A DNA stretch of 64,000 nt from Volvox africanus (taxonomy: Eukaryota; Chlorophyta; Chlorophyceae; Chlamydomonadales; Volvocaceae), in contig BSDZ01000103.1 in the NCBI GenBank assembly GCA_030268105.1, forward strand, positions 2,484,501 through 2,548,500, read 5' to 3'. Below the pieces are notes generated by a model that saw nothing but the letters and a program-made list of their open reading frames with translations, ran no database searches and had not been told where the DNA came from. Of the stretch, positions 29,758-43,700 are shown piece after piece. The position numbers and the translations under genes were made by a program. Position 1 is the stretch's first letter; each line of letters opens with the position of its first letter.

Positions 29758-31021
29758 CAGACAAGGAAAAACGTTCGGTAACACGGTCCCCATGCATGCA
29801 CCCCTCATCCAGCAGCCGGCGCTGGATACCACACCAAGTTCATCCAAATGATTCAGCGGTTTTGCCCCTAGTCATCCATGCAGGACGTAACATACACCAC
29901 CAGCCACACAGCCAGCACCAGCTAACATGACGCACTGCCGATCCACTGGCACCTCCCTCATCGTCTGACGCCGCACTGTACGTGGATGGCTTACGAATTA
30001 CGACTCTTACATCAATAAACGATGCCTGCATGCGGCAATTTCGGTAGCGTATTGAATGTGGGAGTACGTGTGATGCCTGGTGGAGGTTGCATTATGTAAA
30101 TGATCGGGAGATAGATAGGATTAACGAGGCTTAACAAGGAAGGTCGTCAAGACTCCGAAGTACGCGTGAATCCAGCAGATGCCAACGTAATGAGGGCGTA
30201 AAATTATGCAAGGAGGGAGGATTTGTGATGCCTAAATAGGAGCAGTAGGTCGGTATGTATCTGCTGCTTGTGGGTGCGTGGAGCTAGCGAGGCAGACATA
30301 AACCCGGTGCCTGATGCCTGGTTCTAAAAGGTACCCCTGCGATCCAGCCGAGGCCGGCACGATGGATGGATGAACACAAGAATGTAACGAACGAGGTAAG
30401 TACGAGGTAGCATGTGTATTTGGAATGAGGATGAACCCTAAAGCATCTATCTCGAACCGACCTAGGTTTCCGAGCAGCCTCACCACCCTTCCTGAACCTA
30501 AGGCCAAACCCCAACGATATCATGACATGAAAATGCAAGTCGTACATGATACTTGGGGAAATACGTACGGCGACACCGACGCCAACCCCACCAACATAAT
30601 GCGGCAAACATACCAAAGTAATAAGACCTGCCTGCCTGCGCAATCTGAAGAGCTCCTGGTGCGGGTTCAACAGCTATTTCCCTCAACAATCGATACCAAG
30701 ACATCAGTGCGATGTCTCTTGATGCGAAAACTTCTAATTGCTTTTAGTTTATAGCTGCAAAAGCGCTCGCTTGCATACCCACGCACTCGCATTCCAGGGC
30801 GTTGCATGCCCTCGAGTTACGTGAACTTCTGTCATAATCTCCTCTGAGCACTGCTCATCAAGGCTGGCTGCTGTCCCCCAAGGCCACCGTCCTCATGTAC
30901 AAAGCCCTCAGGGGTGCAGGCGCCCAGCTTGCTTGCTTGGAGTCAGGATTGCTGCCTGCCTCGAGCAGCAGCTCACAAGCGCATTTCACGCATTCGGTCA
31001 AGCAGTAGATTTTCCCCACGA
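26371..31021. other. Gene-poor interval between PRODH and CHMP6
   Basis: About 4.6 kb separate the PRODH start from the CHMP6 stop (both minus strand). No frame shows a recognised domain. Open frames near 28754-29335 overlap on both strands without family features. Visible structure: a 48-bp AC microsatellite at 29707-29754 and several short inverted ACTCAG/CTGAGT motifs near 28600-28760. The upstream part should contain the PRODH promoter. Confidence 0.4.
29707..29754. repeat. (AC)n microsatellite, 24 units
   Basis: A perfect AC dinucleotide tract. Confidence 0.97.
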
Positions 31022-32312
31022 TTACGACGCGAGCATGGCCTCTCTCCGTGGCTCCTCCACAGCTGCCTCGGCCTTTCCTGGAGTACCTGCAGTCGCGGCT
31101 GTGGTCTCCGCGGCTGTGGCCTTCTCCGCTTCTGTGAACTGCACAGTGGGGGTGAACCAACCCACGCGCCGCAAAGGGGCCGACCGTATCCTTCAATTCA
31201 CCATCCACAACACGGAAATAAACCCAGGCACTGTTGCCGGGCTCGCCATTGTGAGGCCCACGGTGACTGCTGGGGTGCCGAACGCGCCGAGCACCCAAGC
31301 GTGAAACCCGGAACCGGCAGCAGCGCATTTCATGCAGTTCACGATGTAACAGGACTGGGTACAGCTGTGCTGTGGGGCAGCCACCCACCTGCACCCACCC
31401 AACGCACTATCTGTCATGAACCAACGGTTCACGCTTCCACCCACGGATTTCCCAGCGTATAAGCACCTCGGCACGACCTGGCCTAAAAAGACACGCGGAA
31501 TGCTCAGGTGCAGGCGTGACGACGCCCGGATAGTTCCTGCTCCAGCTGCTGCATGAGACCCCGCTCCTTCATTTGCCCAGACACGTGAAAGGCTACATTT
31601 GAGAACACCGGATGTCGACTTGAAGCTCCCTCTCGGAATCCGAAAGGACTGTAACACAAACAATCTGCCCCTCTCTCCATCGGATAGCTCGTATACCCAC
31701 CTTGGTAGTTGGTACGCGTGGCATTTCCAGCTTCTCCTCGTCGGCGACCACCTCCTCCAACGCCGCCAGCTCCGCCTCTACCTTCAATACCGTGTAGGTG
31801 GTAGACCGAAGTTCAGGGAACGTCAACTCGGTTCAGGTCTCGTCTTACTTCAGTGGTCTGGAGAAGTGCAATAACGAAATAACGGAACGGGGAAGAGGCC
31901 GCCGCGATCCTGCGCAACTAACAGCGGCACTGCGCGTGTCTGCGTGTGTTTCACGTGTTTCAGGGATCAGCTCCCCTGGAGTGTGCCGCAAAGTACTTCC
32001 AAAAGTGGTGCTTCCTATAACCGGCAGTCATGCCGGTCTCAAAGGACCTGCATCAACGCAAACGTAACGTAGGTAGGGTAGGGGGCATCGCGCATCGCTC
32101 GCAAATGGAAATGCCCCCCTCGCACGCCCCAGCCCCTCCCTCCTCATCACCTCTGAGTTGTCCACGTCAGACAGCTGCTGTCCCAGCAGCGCTGCCAACT
32201 CCTCCTGGTACTGCTTTGCCTCCGTCGTGTCATCCAATAATCGCTGCACGTCCTCCAGCTTTACCTGCAGGCCAAAGCAATGCATATGATCCTGTTGCGG
32301 CGAGAGCAGTAC

Positions 32313-32352
<40 letters not shown>

Positions 32353-34279
32353 GGTTATACGCATACATGCATACACACAGATAGATAGATAGATAGATAG
32401 ATCCTTCCTTATAAACGCGACTGCGCGATGAATGGTCATGGTGCATTGCATCAATTGTCCATGAGGGCAAGTCTCATTATGGTTGGATGGGAGGAGTCCT
32501 AAGGTCCCGGAGGGGGGCCCGCGCCATTCGGGCAGCATCACGACATCCTATATCTGCGCGCCAAACGACCGTGCGTTGCGCATTTACCGCAAGCACCCGT
32601 TGGCCGCCCAAGTCTTGCAGATAATGTTTTTTAACATTATTTGCAGCCCGCGTCCCGCAAAGGAGGCCGCGCCTGGCCGGCGCATGGCTCTCGGCCGGCC
32701 CTTCCCTCCCTTCCCTCAAGCCGATGCTGCAGTCTCTCTCCTGCCCATGAGCGAGAACACCCACCTGAGCTTGCAGCTGCTTCAGCGCGGCGGTGCTGCT
32801 CTGGAGCGCCGCAAAGACGGCGGTTTGCTTCTTCATCATCTCGATGTTTGACAACTGGGGTGCGGCGGATGGCGGCGTAGTTCGGTGAAGAAGCCCCGGA
32901 TACGGGGCACGTGGCGCCGCAAGTGAGAAGGGCCCCGGGGGAAGCAGGGTTTCGTGAACAAAGCGCAAACACACGTGCCTGGATGGCTGAATTGTAATAA
33001 TTGGCATGGTGGATGAGACTTTGGGAGGGATTAGATGACGTGGCTTCTAGGTGCTGTGGCCCTAGCTACCTGTTCAACAAGGACCCTTCTATTCGTTCCC
33101 TATAAATCATGTGTACACATCTGATGTGCATATATATCGATACGTCATACCTCTGATGTGCATATATATATATATATATATATGAGGGTCTCTGCGGATA
33201 CAGGGCATACATGATATGATGATATGTCTATGTATATATATAATACATATAATACATATAAACATAAACATATACACATAAACCATATCCGCAGAGACCC
33301 TCCGTTGAACAACAGGATTCGCTGGCATACCATTCGCTGCATATTCTAGGCAAAATATCGGCGGGACGATCCCCACTGCCAGTCAGTCAACCAGCAGAAT
33401 CCCGTCCTCTACCCAAGTACCCACGCACCTACCCAAGCTGGCTGGGATCTTCTGACGCTCAGCCAACTCCTCCGTTTACGTCTCCGTCGACCCCAACCTA
33501 CCGGCCTGCTGGACAACAGCCGGTATAACCTAGGCTAGGTGCCCTGTCCCGGAATTGCGCGTCCTTCCGCCCGACGGCCTGACGGCTAACCAAAATCGCT
33601 CTCGTGCACTCTACCCGCATACTGTTTTGGGGTATCAGCATTCAACATAAGCTCAAGAACTGCTGAGGAGAACCTCGTCTTTAACCCGACCCAGATCAGG
33701 CTGCTCACCATTTCCGCGACGTTGATGATCAATCCGTGCAGCTGCACGAGCTGCTTCTCGCTCAGCTTCTTCTTCTTCAGCACCAGCAGTGCCCGGTCTC
33801 GCCGTCCCTCCTTAGTCAGCTGGCTGGCTACCTCCGCGTGGCGACCAAGCCGCATGTTGAGCTGCAAAGCTCACCGGGGGGCAAGGGGGCAGGAAGACAG
33901 CGGACTCGATCAGCCGTCCGCCCTCACAGACGGAGTGGTATGACATGTGAGCGTGGAATGTCACTTGCATTATCCTGCTTGCGTAAGCGTATCCGCCCGC
34001 CCTAAAAAACGGGCTTTGGAACCACGGCTTGAGGGTCAGGTTTAATGAGAGGCGAGTACGTGGGGCAGCTTACCAGCTTCTCCTGGTCCTCAAGCTTCTT
34101 GCGCTGTGTCTTAAGACTGAGGATGGCTCGATCGACGTCAGTGATGGCCGGCCTGAATAGGGTGAAGTGACGCCCACGCGCAGCTAACGTCACGGGGTTC
34201 ATACTACAAGCCCCAACCCCGGGTGGGTTATCACGCACCCTGTAGGCGCTTTACTCTTCTTGCTGTAAAGGTTTCCCAT
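31022..34279 (-). CDS. CHMP6: ESCRT-III subunit VPS20/CHMP6 (Snf7 family), 7 exons
   Basis: Exons (minus strand): 34279-34239, 34152-34074, 33861-33709, 32854-32765, 32264-32151, 31781-31701, 31138-31022. They sum to 675 bp, 224 residues, in phase throughout. The protein begins MGNLYSKKSK, a typical N-myristoylation context as in CHMP6. It continues with TDVDRAILSLKTQRKKLEDQ, KEGRRDRALLVLKKKK, KLEDVQRLLDDTTEAKQYQ, and a C-terminal acidic/Ala segment ending EEPRREAMLAS, like plant VPS20. Known role: CHMP6 links ESCRT-II to polymerisation of SNF7/CHMP4 on endosomal membranes for multivesicular-body sorting and membrane scission. The start is set by the MGN motif and exon 1 phase (41 bp, leaving two bases). 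The human protein has 201 residues. It is head-to-head with NRDE2. Confidence 0.92.
32314..32352. repeat. (TACATA)n microsatellite in CHMP6 intron
   Basis: Consecutive ACATATACAT units in CHMP6 intron 4, followed by a short AGAT run at about 32381-32401. Confidence 0.9.
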
Positions 34280-34790
34280 CGCGACTTCAGCTGAGGTAAA
34301 CTAGACTTGTAAACGCCTCGTCGACACAGAAAAACCCTCGTGGTAGGACCTATAGCGCGAGAGTAATTATAGTCGTATCACAACCCAAATTTATTTAGCA
34401 ATTTGGGTGAGTTAGATTTGGGCCGAATGCGCCTACGTCAGCTTGTAAAAGCACAGGCCTGCAGCAAACGACGCGCCCACATGACAACATCTATGCATGT
34501 AAGGTGCAAATAGCCTTTGAGAAATAATATATGATGTATGCTTTCAGTTCATTCGAGAGTACGGTAGGTCCGGTACTCGACTCACCCAAACAACTGAATG
34601 CAACGACTTCCGTGTACAAATAAGTATCACAATGTTCACGCAACATAACAAAATATATGAGGAACATTTTAGCAGTATAAAGGTATGAATTTGACATTGT
34701 AAATTATCATATTTGCAAAAGTGTTTCCACCTGGACTGGTTGAGGACTGATAAGGAATGTTATTTACTGACACCTAGTTACCTTGTAACA
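34280..34790. promoter_or_regulatory. Shared upstream region of CHMP6 (-) and NRDE2 (+)
   Basis: 511 bp separate the two divergent ATGs. The sequence is AT-rich relative to flanking exons. A TATA-like GTATAAAGG at about 34674-34683 lies about 110 bp upstream of the NRDE2 start. Promoter function is inferred from the arrangement. Confidence 0.5.
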
Positions 34791-37700
34791 ATGAGTCTTT
34801 TTCCAATAATTGGAGAGCAAGCGGGTAATCAACCACAGACAGACCGTGCGATCTCGGACAATCCAGCCGGATGGTTAAGTAACAACGCAAGCTATCAGCC
34901 CCACGACGTGCTGGAACCGCGTCACCCCTATGGCAGCTACGCAACTCAGGCAGAATTCTTGCGGGCTGCGGAAAGGTACTTAGAAAGCAGCAGCGACTCT
35001 GACCTCGACGGTGGCGGGGCATCCACAGCCCTCCCAACACAGGCGACCAAAAACAGGGTTCCCTTGGGAGGCCCACATGCTTCATCACAACCCGGGAGAC
35101 CAGATACCCAGGCTGAAATTCGGCTAAGCCATCAGGGGCAACCCCATCGCAGCCACTCTGCACGCCGGAGCTCCAGCACCAGCAGTGAGACCGGCGACCG
35201 CGACCGCGACCGCGACCGGCGGCGCGGAGGTCGTAAGAAGCGTAAGCGCCGCTCTTCCCGCTCTCCTTCCAAATCCAAGCGGAGCCGAAAGCGAAGTGGT
35301 AGAGGTGGGGAATCGCGAGAGAGAGCAAAGAAGCTCCGAAAGCGATCACACCACCGATCCACGAGTAGCAGCACCAGGGATAGCGACAGTCCCAGCGACA
35401 GCGGGAGTGATGGCAACGGCAGCGAGCGGTTGAAGATCCTGCGCCTTGAGCGCACCGCCGCAGCAGCAGGTATAGCGCCACGTCAGGCCGCCACCCTTTC
35501 CGCCGGCAGACCCATCCTGAAGGGCACAGCACCGCAGCCTGGTGACGTATACTACGACACCCGTGGCGATCTAGACAATCTTGTGTACGAATGCCTGTAC
35601 GGAAGCAATGTAGCGTCTTACCATCGTATAGACCCGCTGGGACTTGCGAAAGGCGCGCGCGCGCACCGTCTGCTTCCCGGGCAGATCACTCTAGCCGGAT
35701 TGGCACGCGGCGGCGATGGCGATGATGGTTCGACCCGCGCTGCACTCCAGGCAACCCGGTATTTCGGTGCTAGGACAGTGGCGACGGAGCGAAGTCGGCG
35801 GCTGCGACGCGTGTTTGTGTCCGAGGCACCAGTGCTCCCGGGTACATCGGGCCCTCGGCGGGGTCGGGTGGCAGGTGGCGGCGGCTCGGAAGAGGCTAGC
35901 GGCGCCACGCTACATGGATCCATCGGGGCAGTGCGGCGCGGGTGGCTTTTCTCGCAGCTAGAGGGTCCTTCTGCTCAAGGCCGGTCAAGTGCAACGGCAG
36001 CTGGCGGCAGCGGCAGGGGCTTCAAGATAGCGATGCCGGTGCCGTCGTATCTCCCCTTGAAGGACCCAGTACTGACAGGAGGAGGTGGTGGCGGTGGAGG
36101 AGGAGGAGGAGGGGGAGGAGGAGGCGGGGGTTGGGAGCGGCGGCAGCTTGCAGAGGCACAGGCGGCGGCAGTGACGGCGGAGGCCGGGGGCGAGTCGGCG
36201 GAAGAGTGGGTGCTGCGGCGGACACGGGAGTTCAACACGGCCGTGCGGGAGGCGCCACAGGACGTAAAGGTGGGGTCCAGGATGTGGAGGTGGATTCGCT
36301 GAATGGAGAGCCCGGGTGACGTAACGGTGGTCCCGCGAGTGTGCTCTTTGCAGGGGGCTCTGCATCTCATCGCACCCACAAGAGGGGGGAAGGGGGAAGG
36401 GGGGGTTGGGAGGTGGAGGGGGGAGGGGTGAGGGGAAGGGGAGTGGAGGGGTGGAGGGTGGAGGGGGAGCGGGGAGGGAGGCTACTTTCTCCAGTTGCGG
36501 TCTGTGCTCCCGATTGTTTGCAGCCGACTCTTTAGCTTTTCCACCGCCATATCCTTGTAGCATCCGAACCATAATGTACTAATAGTAATGCTGGGAATGA
36601 CCGTAATGAGTGAATGCGCCGGCATTCCTTGGTGAGGCGGGGTATGGGACATCTGCCTGGACTGACACTGGTTTGTGTACCGGTTGGTCCCGCCCTTCCT
36701 CCGCTCACACACACAGCTATGGTTGCGCTTTGCGGCGTTCCAGGACACTGTCGCGCGGCTGCTGGCACGGCGGGGCGCAGAAGTGGCAGGTGCAGCGGCG
36801 GAAAAGAAGCTTGCCATTTTGCAGGTGAGGTTGTGAGGCTGTGATAGGGACCATTTTCCCGTGTATGGAACCCCGGCTAGAGAAGTCCTAGTAGGCTAGA
36901 CAACCTGGGGATGTCGGGTATATCACGGACCCATGAGACACATGAACTCAGGGGCGCAAATACGCATTTAAAACTGCATGTTTACCTGTTACCTGTTACC
37001 TGCTACGTTTTGAGGGCTGGCTGGGAATGGGCGATGCGACGAGGAATGACCCTCTGTAGGGAGCATACCTCGGCACATAACCCCGCGTGGGGTTGGGGAA
37101 GCGTTACCGGGATTAAGGTCCGCGGCGCGCTGAGGTCAGCGGCCCTTTGTCCGTATGGGATATGTTGGTTGGACGTGGTGGCGGGACCTACACGAGGAGC
37201 CTGCTCTCCTGGCCGGTACGCGTCTGTGCATGCGCTTTCTGACGCTGCTTCCCCCCCCTCATACGCCACCCTCCTTTAACCCCTTCCCTCCTTAAACTCC
37301 TCCCCGCCCCTCCCGTCAGCGCGCCCTGGAGGCTCACCCTGGCCACCCGGCACTGCTTCGGGCCATGATGGCCGCCAGCGAGCACCTGGTGGAGCCGGAA
37401 AACCTGCGGGACCGGTGGGGGAGGGGACGGCGTGTGCGTGGTGTGGGTATGTGTGTGTGTGTGTGCGTATATGTGTGTTGTGTTGGTATGTGCATGCGTG
37501 TGCGTGTATTGTGGGTTTATGCATGCGTGTATGTGTATGCGTGTGTGTGTGTGTGTGCAAGGAAGCCCAGAACCACACCCAGTGGGAGAGGGAGAGGGTG
37601 AGGACGAGACCTGGAAGGGGGGAGAGAGGGGGAGGGGGACAAGAAGGCATCTCGCAGGCAGGAGGGTCCAATGCAGGAGCCATAAATGCGTCTGCCGCTC

Positions 37701-40700
37701 GAGTAGTTGCATTTCAGAGGGGAGATGGCGACTCAGTTGTGGATAGGGAAAGCAGGAACTCCCGTCTGGACGTCCAGTTGCTTCTGGAGCAGTGCAGGGG
37801 TTTTCTAATCGGCTGGACGGAGGAAAGTCGCAACACATCATAGCTTGCAGGTTCGCGGGCATTTACCCAGTTTCCACCAATGATCCATCAAAGACCAAGT
37901 AATCGGCCTTTCCCTGTGTTGCCATAAAACCCTAAAAATCGTGAAAACCGTAAAACCCTAAAACCCTACATATAACTTTTAAGGACCACAACTAGGTGTA
38001 TTTACGTAACACGTCCCGGCTGGCGAATGCGTTTCTTGCTGTGATCCACCTGCTGCGCGCCTTCCGCATCCCACACCGATCCGTGGGGGCCCCTGATCTC
38101 TGCTAGGTGGGAGAGGCTGCTGCGGCGCACTCCGGGCGAGCCAGCCCTCTGGCGGGACTACCTGGCTTGCCGCCGGAGCGCTTTCTCTTCGGCCAAGCTG
38201 TCGGGGCTGCAGGTGCGGTAGGGAAGGGAACCGAGCACCAGGCGGAGTCCACTCTTGACAATGAGCGATATGAGAGATATGGAAGGGGGAAGGCGAGGGC
38301 GAGGGCGAAAGAAGGAAGAAATAATACCGCGAGGGCGGGGGCGCTTTTCTTCATCATTTCAACATCCACATCATACCCCGAGAGGGTGCCAGTAGGAGTG
38401 GGAGCACATAATGACGCAACAGCTCATGGCATTCTTACTTCCTAATGCGCAAATGTTGTGCCCAGGGATGAAGGTTTTCAAATTTTAGAGTTGTTTTAGT
38501 TTTATTAGTTTTTAAGATGTTAAAGTTTTAAAATCATTTATGATTGCGCACACGGGTTTTGTGAATGTTGCCAGATGGAAACAAGCGGGTGGGTGTTTAC
38601 AGACCGGCGATAGACTCAAGCCGCCGCCGAGTGAGGTCAGCATGGTGCGGTCCACAGGTTGCATCAGCTTACAAAGGAACCCTCCAAACCCGCACGCGCC
38701 TCACGCCCCACGCTCGCCCCATGGCCCCCCTTTCGGTCTCCCAAGGCGGCGTATGGCAATGCAATGCACGCGCTGGCTTCGGAGCGCGCACGACTGCAGC
38801 GGCAGGCGGCGACCGCGACTGCAGTTGAACGGCCAGCGGCGCTAGCCGTGGTTTCGGCGCTCGACAGGGAGCTTGTACGTCTGGTTTTGGAACTGATGGA
38901 GCTTGAGCTAGGGGCGGGTGCCAGCGAAGTGGCGATCGCGCGCATTCAGGCGCTTGTGGAATTCCATTGCTTCGCTCCAGGGGTGGGTAACGGCGTAGTC
39001 GCGTAAACAACCCCTAGTGACATGACCATTACGTAGGACGAATCCTTACGATTATGTAACAATATCTCCACTTCCATACGCCGCTTGGGGAGCAACTGAA
39101 TGGCTGCGCGATAGCGTAATAAGGTGTACACGTCCTTCTGTTCAACATCCGGGTAGACGTGTCCGTCACAAGCAAGAAATGGGAAGCAAACACAGGCTAC
39201 CTGTGACATGTGCGGCGGCCTCCAATAGCCAGGGCCACATCTTCTCCCCCCCCTCACCTCACCTCTTCTCTCGCCCTCTCTCATATTCGGTGAGGATTCC
39301 TCAATCCTGGGCTGCCCCTGGTCTACCCGCGGTAAGCCGCAGCGAGAAACCTTTCGTCCCACGGTGCTGCACCCTCATGGCCTTCCTATCCGCCGCCCTT
39401 GTCGCAGAGCCTTGACCGGGGCGCCTCAGCGTCAGGAGGCGGAATGGGGGCCGCTGGCGGCGGCGGCTTGCGTTTGTCCTCGGGGGCTCTTCTGCGACTT
39501 TTCGAAAACTTCTGGGAGGCGGGCGCGCCGCGTGCTGGGGAGGAGGGTGCTGTGGGGTGGGCCAAGTGGTGAGAGGCCTGGGCTGGATTGTGGGGCCGTG
39601 TGTTGGCGTCCGCCTCCCTCCGACGGGTGTTGAAGAGCCACGGCGATCAGGGCTGCGACATGCATCCTGGCCACCCGGGACATTGCCTGACCCCGATTCG
39701 AGTCCGGGGACAGTGTGGCGGCAGCGCGCATGCCAGTGTCTTGTAAGACGCGGGTACGAGGACGAGCAGTGCTGGACGCGGGCAGCGAGGTTTGGGGTAA
39801 AGGGATCATCAAGGGATCAAGTGGGGGATATGTATGGCTGCATTTGGATGTTACAAAGAGAATGCGACATGCGAGGGAGTGCTGGCAGCTGACGATAGTG
39901 GTATGGTGATTGCCGCAGGTACCGTAAGGAGAATGAAGCGCTATGGGTGGCTAAAACTGGCGCCGGCGACGACTCCGGAGGCCGGCGACGGGGCGAGTCG
40001 CGAAGGCAAGACGAGGACACTGACCCAGGGGACAGCGGCGGCGGTTGGACGGGGTGGATGGAGCTACCGCCGCTGTCAAGCGCGGGGCAGGCCCAGGGCG
40101 CTGAAGCACAGGATGCGGGGGCACAACATGAGCCAGCGGCGCCAGGCAGCAGCGGGGAGGAAGACGAGGGAGAGAACGAGGACGACGACGGCGCTACGGA
40201 GGACGAGGGCGTGCAGGTGCGGTGGCTGTAGAGGACTGGCCGTCCTGCAGGTCAACATACACCCGCGCCTTGTGATGACGGTTAAGTCAGCACTGTTAAT
40301 CCTTACCCGCACCAATCATGCTGTTACTGTTGCTGTTGCTGCTGATATGGGTACTAGTGTTGAGGCTAATGCTGCTTGAATCGCCTCCTGCAGCTTACCG
40401 AGGAAGAGCTCCTGGCCCAGTTGGGGCTTAAGCTTGATGAGCAGCTGGAAGAGATGCAGCAGCAGGTGGGTGGGACGGTGGATGGCGGGAGAGGAGGTGA
40501 GGGGGCTACTGCATCTGTGCGGTGAGGCAATGGAGATTGCTTAGTGTCCAGGTTGCTTCGTCTATCAACTGACGCGGAGGGCGTGCAAAAGGGTGCGAAG
40601 GTGCGGGAGGGGTATCTGGCCCCAGGGGGCTTCTTCGTGATGGGGACATTGGGGCATGGAGGTCCCCGACAGGTGAGGGCTGTGGAGGCCTGGGGAGGGC

Positions 40701-43700
40701 TGTTGGGGGGCTGTTGGGGGGCTGGGGAGGGCGGGGAGGATCTGCTTCGCGGTCTTTCGTCGCCTCAAAGGCGCCTGCTGGCTCAGCTGGCCACTGCTCC
40801 TGCCCATAACTAACACCATCCCTTCTCATACTGCCTTGTACATAGCGATATATATTTTCGGTGTTTGATTTATGAATTCAAAAATCGGTGATTTGTTTTG
40901 ATGGATGATCAAATCCACTTTGCAGCGCACAGCATGTAGCCTCACTCATCTGTTCAAATACACAAATATGATGTGCACCTGTAAGCGCTTTGGCGCCGTT
41001 TTGTTGAGGGCTGCACTGACCCTGGTCGGCTGCGCATCGGCCGCTCCTGCTCCTGCTCCTGCTCCTGCTTCTGCTGCATTTCAAGTTTACAGGTTTCCCT
41101 CTTGAAGCTCCTGATTCACTAAACAAACAAATACAATAAAACGATCCTCCCTGATACAGTATTGGCATTCGTTGGCCTTACCCTCTTTCTGGCATCTCTG
41201 CACACATCCTCTACCCCCGTCCATGCTTGACGCGACCCTCTCGTCAGGGTGTACCCCCGGGCATCTTAAGCCGCTGGCTGCGTACGGAACGGGAGCGGTC
41301 CGCCCGCTGCTGGAGGCCACTACGGCCGCCGCGAGTGGACTTCAGGCTATCGTCACCTCAGCACGGAAAAGGTGAAAGCGGAAGCGGAGGCGGAGGCGAA
41401 GGGGGAGGCGATCAAAGGGGGCCTGACGCACAGCAAGTGGTGCTGCTGGAGGAGATCCGCGACGGTATCTTCCCAATCGAAGATCTGGATCTTAAGCTGG
41501 ATCTGATCTTGGGATGTTTCTGCCTGCTGGGAGTGCCGCTGGCACCTCCAGGGAACCCGACCGGCGACGGCGCTTGCGGCATTTGCGCAGTTCCATTGTT
41601 AAGTAGCTCCGCAGGTTGCCTTTCGCAGTCCTTCTTCAGGCTTCTTCCGCAACAGAGTGCGCTCGCGACGTGTCAGGCCTTCTTGCCTCCGGACCTAGCC
41701 GCTGCCGCTGACTCTGCAGCCGGCCGAGGCGGACGCGGTGGCCGTGTCGGTGGCGGCCCTGAGCGCTGGTACTTGCAGGACGAGTCACGGCGGGCCTTCG
41801 TGGCCCGAATGCTGCGGGGCCTGCTGGTAGATGGGCCCTATGCGGATCACCCGCAGGTGAGAACCCTCGCCTTAAAAAACCTTTGTTGAACCGGGTGCCA
41901 ATCACATCTCGTCAATAATAATGATTTTGGTTTTAATGATTTTTCTTAATGATTTGTGCTTTGAAACACGAAAAAAATATGTTTCAAATGCTACTTGCTG
42001 CATCGCATTTCATTTATATCCTGCTCTCAATCTGCCCCGAAACTTACTACCACATCAACGACATTTCTTGACATGATGGCATCAACAGCTCTGCCTCGTC
42101 TATCTGCTCGTGGAGGCCTCCCAAGCGCTCGACGCTGACGCTGATAACGGCAGCGGCGGCGGCACTGCCACCGCTGCCGCCGCTGCCACCGCCTCTTTCA
42201 CCTTTAAGCTGCTGTTGCCGCGCGCCGATCGCGCCCGCGAGGCGGCTCGGGGGCTTCTCAGTGAACGGCGCAACAGTCTAGCGATCCTGATGTCGCTGGC
42301 AGCATTCGAGGACGCGGCGGGGCAGCCCCGTGCGGCTCAGAGGTTCCGGGACGCGGCGCTCGTGGGAGCGGCAGCGCTGCCGTTAGCCGAACAGCGCCTG
42401 CTGCCGCTGCTTGTCAATCAGTACGCGGAAGTGGAACGGGCGTCGGCGTCGGCAGCAAGCTCCGCGGTTGCCTTAGAGTCGGCGCTCCGGGCGCACCATG
42501 TCCTACGCTGGTTCTTGGCGGCCTGGCTGCCGGCGCGGAGCGCCGGCGTCGGAGCATCGTTGTCGTCCTGTACGCCGTACAAGTCCGGACAGCAGATCAC
42601 GCGGGAGGACGTAGCGGCAGCGCGGCGCGGCTTTGAGGCACGAATACCCAGCCTGCTGACAGCCGAGGTACGGTCTCCCGAAGGATAAGTACGGTGCAGT
42701 ACAGTACGATATGGTACTGTACGGCACGGGGTCCTTATGGTATGGCACCGGGATTTAGTGGTGTGCCAGCTGCTGCCAGGTTCGTTGATCCGGTCCCAGC
42801 AGCACACCTTAGTCGGGTGATGTCGGGCTTCGGGTTTTAGGGTTTAGGGTTTGTCGGGCGATGTCTCGCATCTCAGTACAGTTCCCACATCCCCCATGCC
42901 TTCCGCTTGCACGGTGTGATGGGTGACTGCCTCCTACATACCGAGTTGTCCTTTGATGAGATAGACCGCCATAAATGGGTATACATATATGCCGGTATGC
43001 CCACCGTGGAAACACAATCGTGTCTGTGCGTTATTCATGTGAATGTCTCCCACCTGCTCAACAAAATTATATGCATAGGAGGTGCTCGAGTACCGCTTCC
43101 TTTGTCGGGACAGTCTCATACACACTCACACGTGTACGTGTTTGTATCCATGCCGTGGGTTGTGATGCCTGATTCACGTTCCACAACGGTCCTTGCCGCG
43201 CGCCGTGGCACGGGAGTCTTTTCCTGACCTTACCGCCCATTCTCATACCTGTCGGGGCTCCGAAACCGCTACTGACCTGAACTGCTAGGACGGTGCACTG
43301 GACGCCTACAGCGCCTCCTGCCTCTACCTTGGAGGCCTTTTTGAGACCCTGACCGGGCGCCTGTTCCCGGCGGCCGGCGGTGGACTGGCGGCGGCGCTGA
43401 CGATCTACAAGCATGTCACCGCCGCCGCGCCAGTATCAGTACGGCAGTCAAGTGGATACCACGAGGCCTTGGCAGTAGCCTACTGTGGGCTAGTGGTTTC
43501 GGAGCTCAGCGCTGCGGCGGCCACAGGAAGCGGACTCGGGGGCGGCCGCGGCGGTGCGGGTGTTGGAGTGCAGCCGGCGAGGGCGCGAATGGCGGTCCTG
43601 CAGGTGGGAGATATTACAACGCCCGCAGAGAATCGAGAATCGTTCAGTCTTGTTTAATCACGACCAGACCAGATCAGATCAGACCAGGTCAATAACGATT

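Noticed and set aside
31480..31560. Alternative last exon of CHMP6 ending in QLEQELSGRRHACT
   Set aside because: It is phase-compatible, but the exon at 31138-31022 gives an acidic C-terminus ending EAMLAS, which fits VPS20 proteins better.
34713..34790. Upstream in-frame ATG extending NRDE2 by 26 residues
   Set aside because: The family begins M(A/S)LFP, which matches the ATG at 34791; the upstream residues lie across a TATA-like region.
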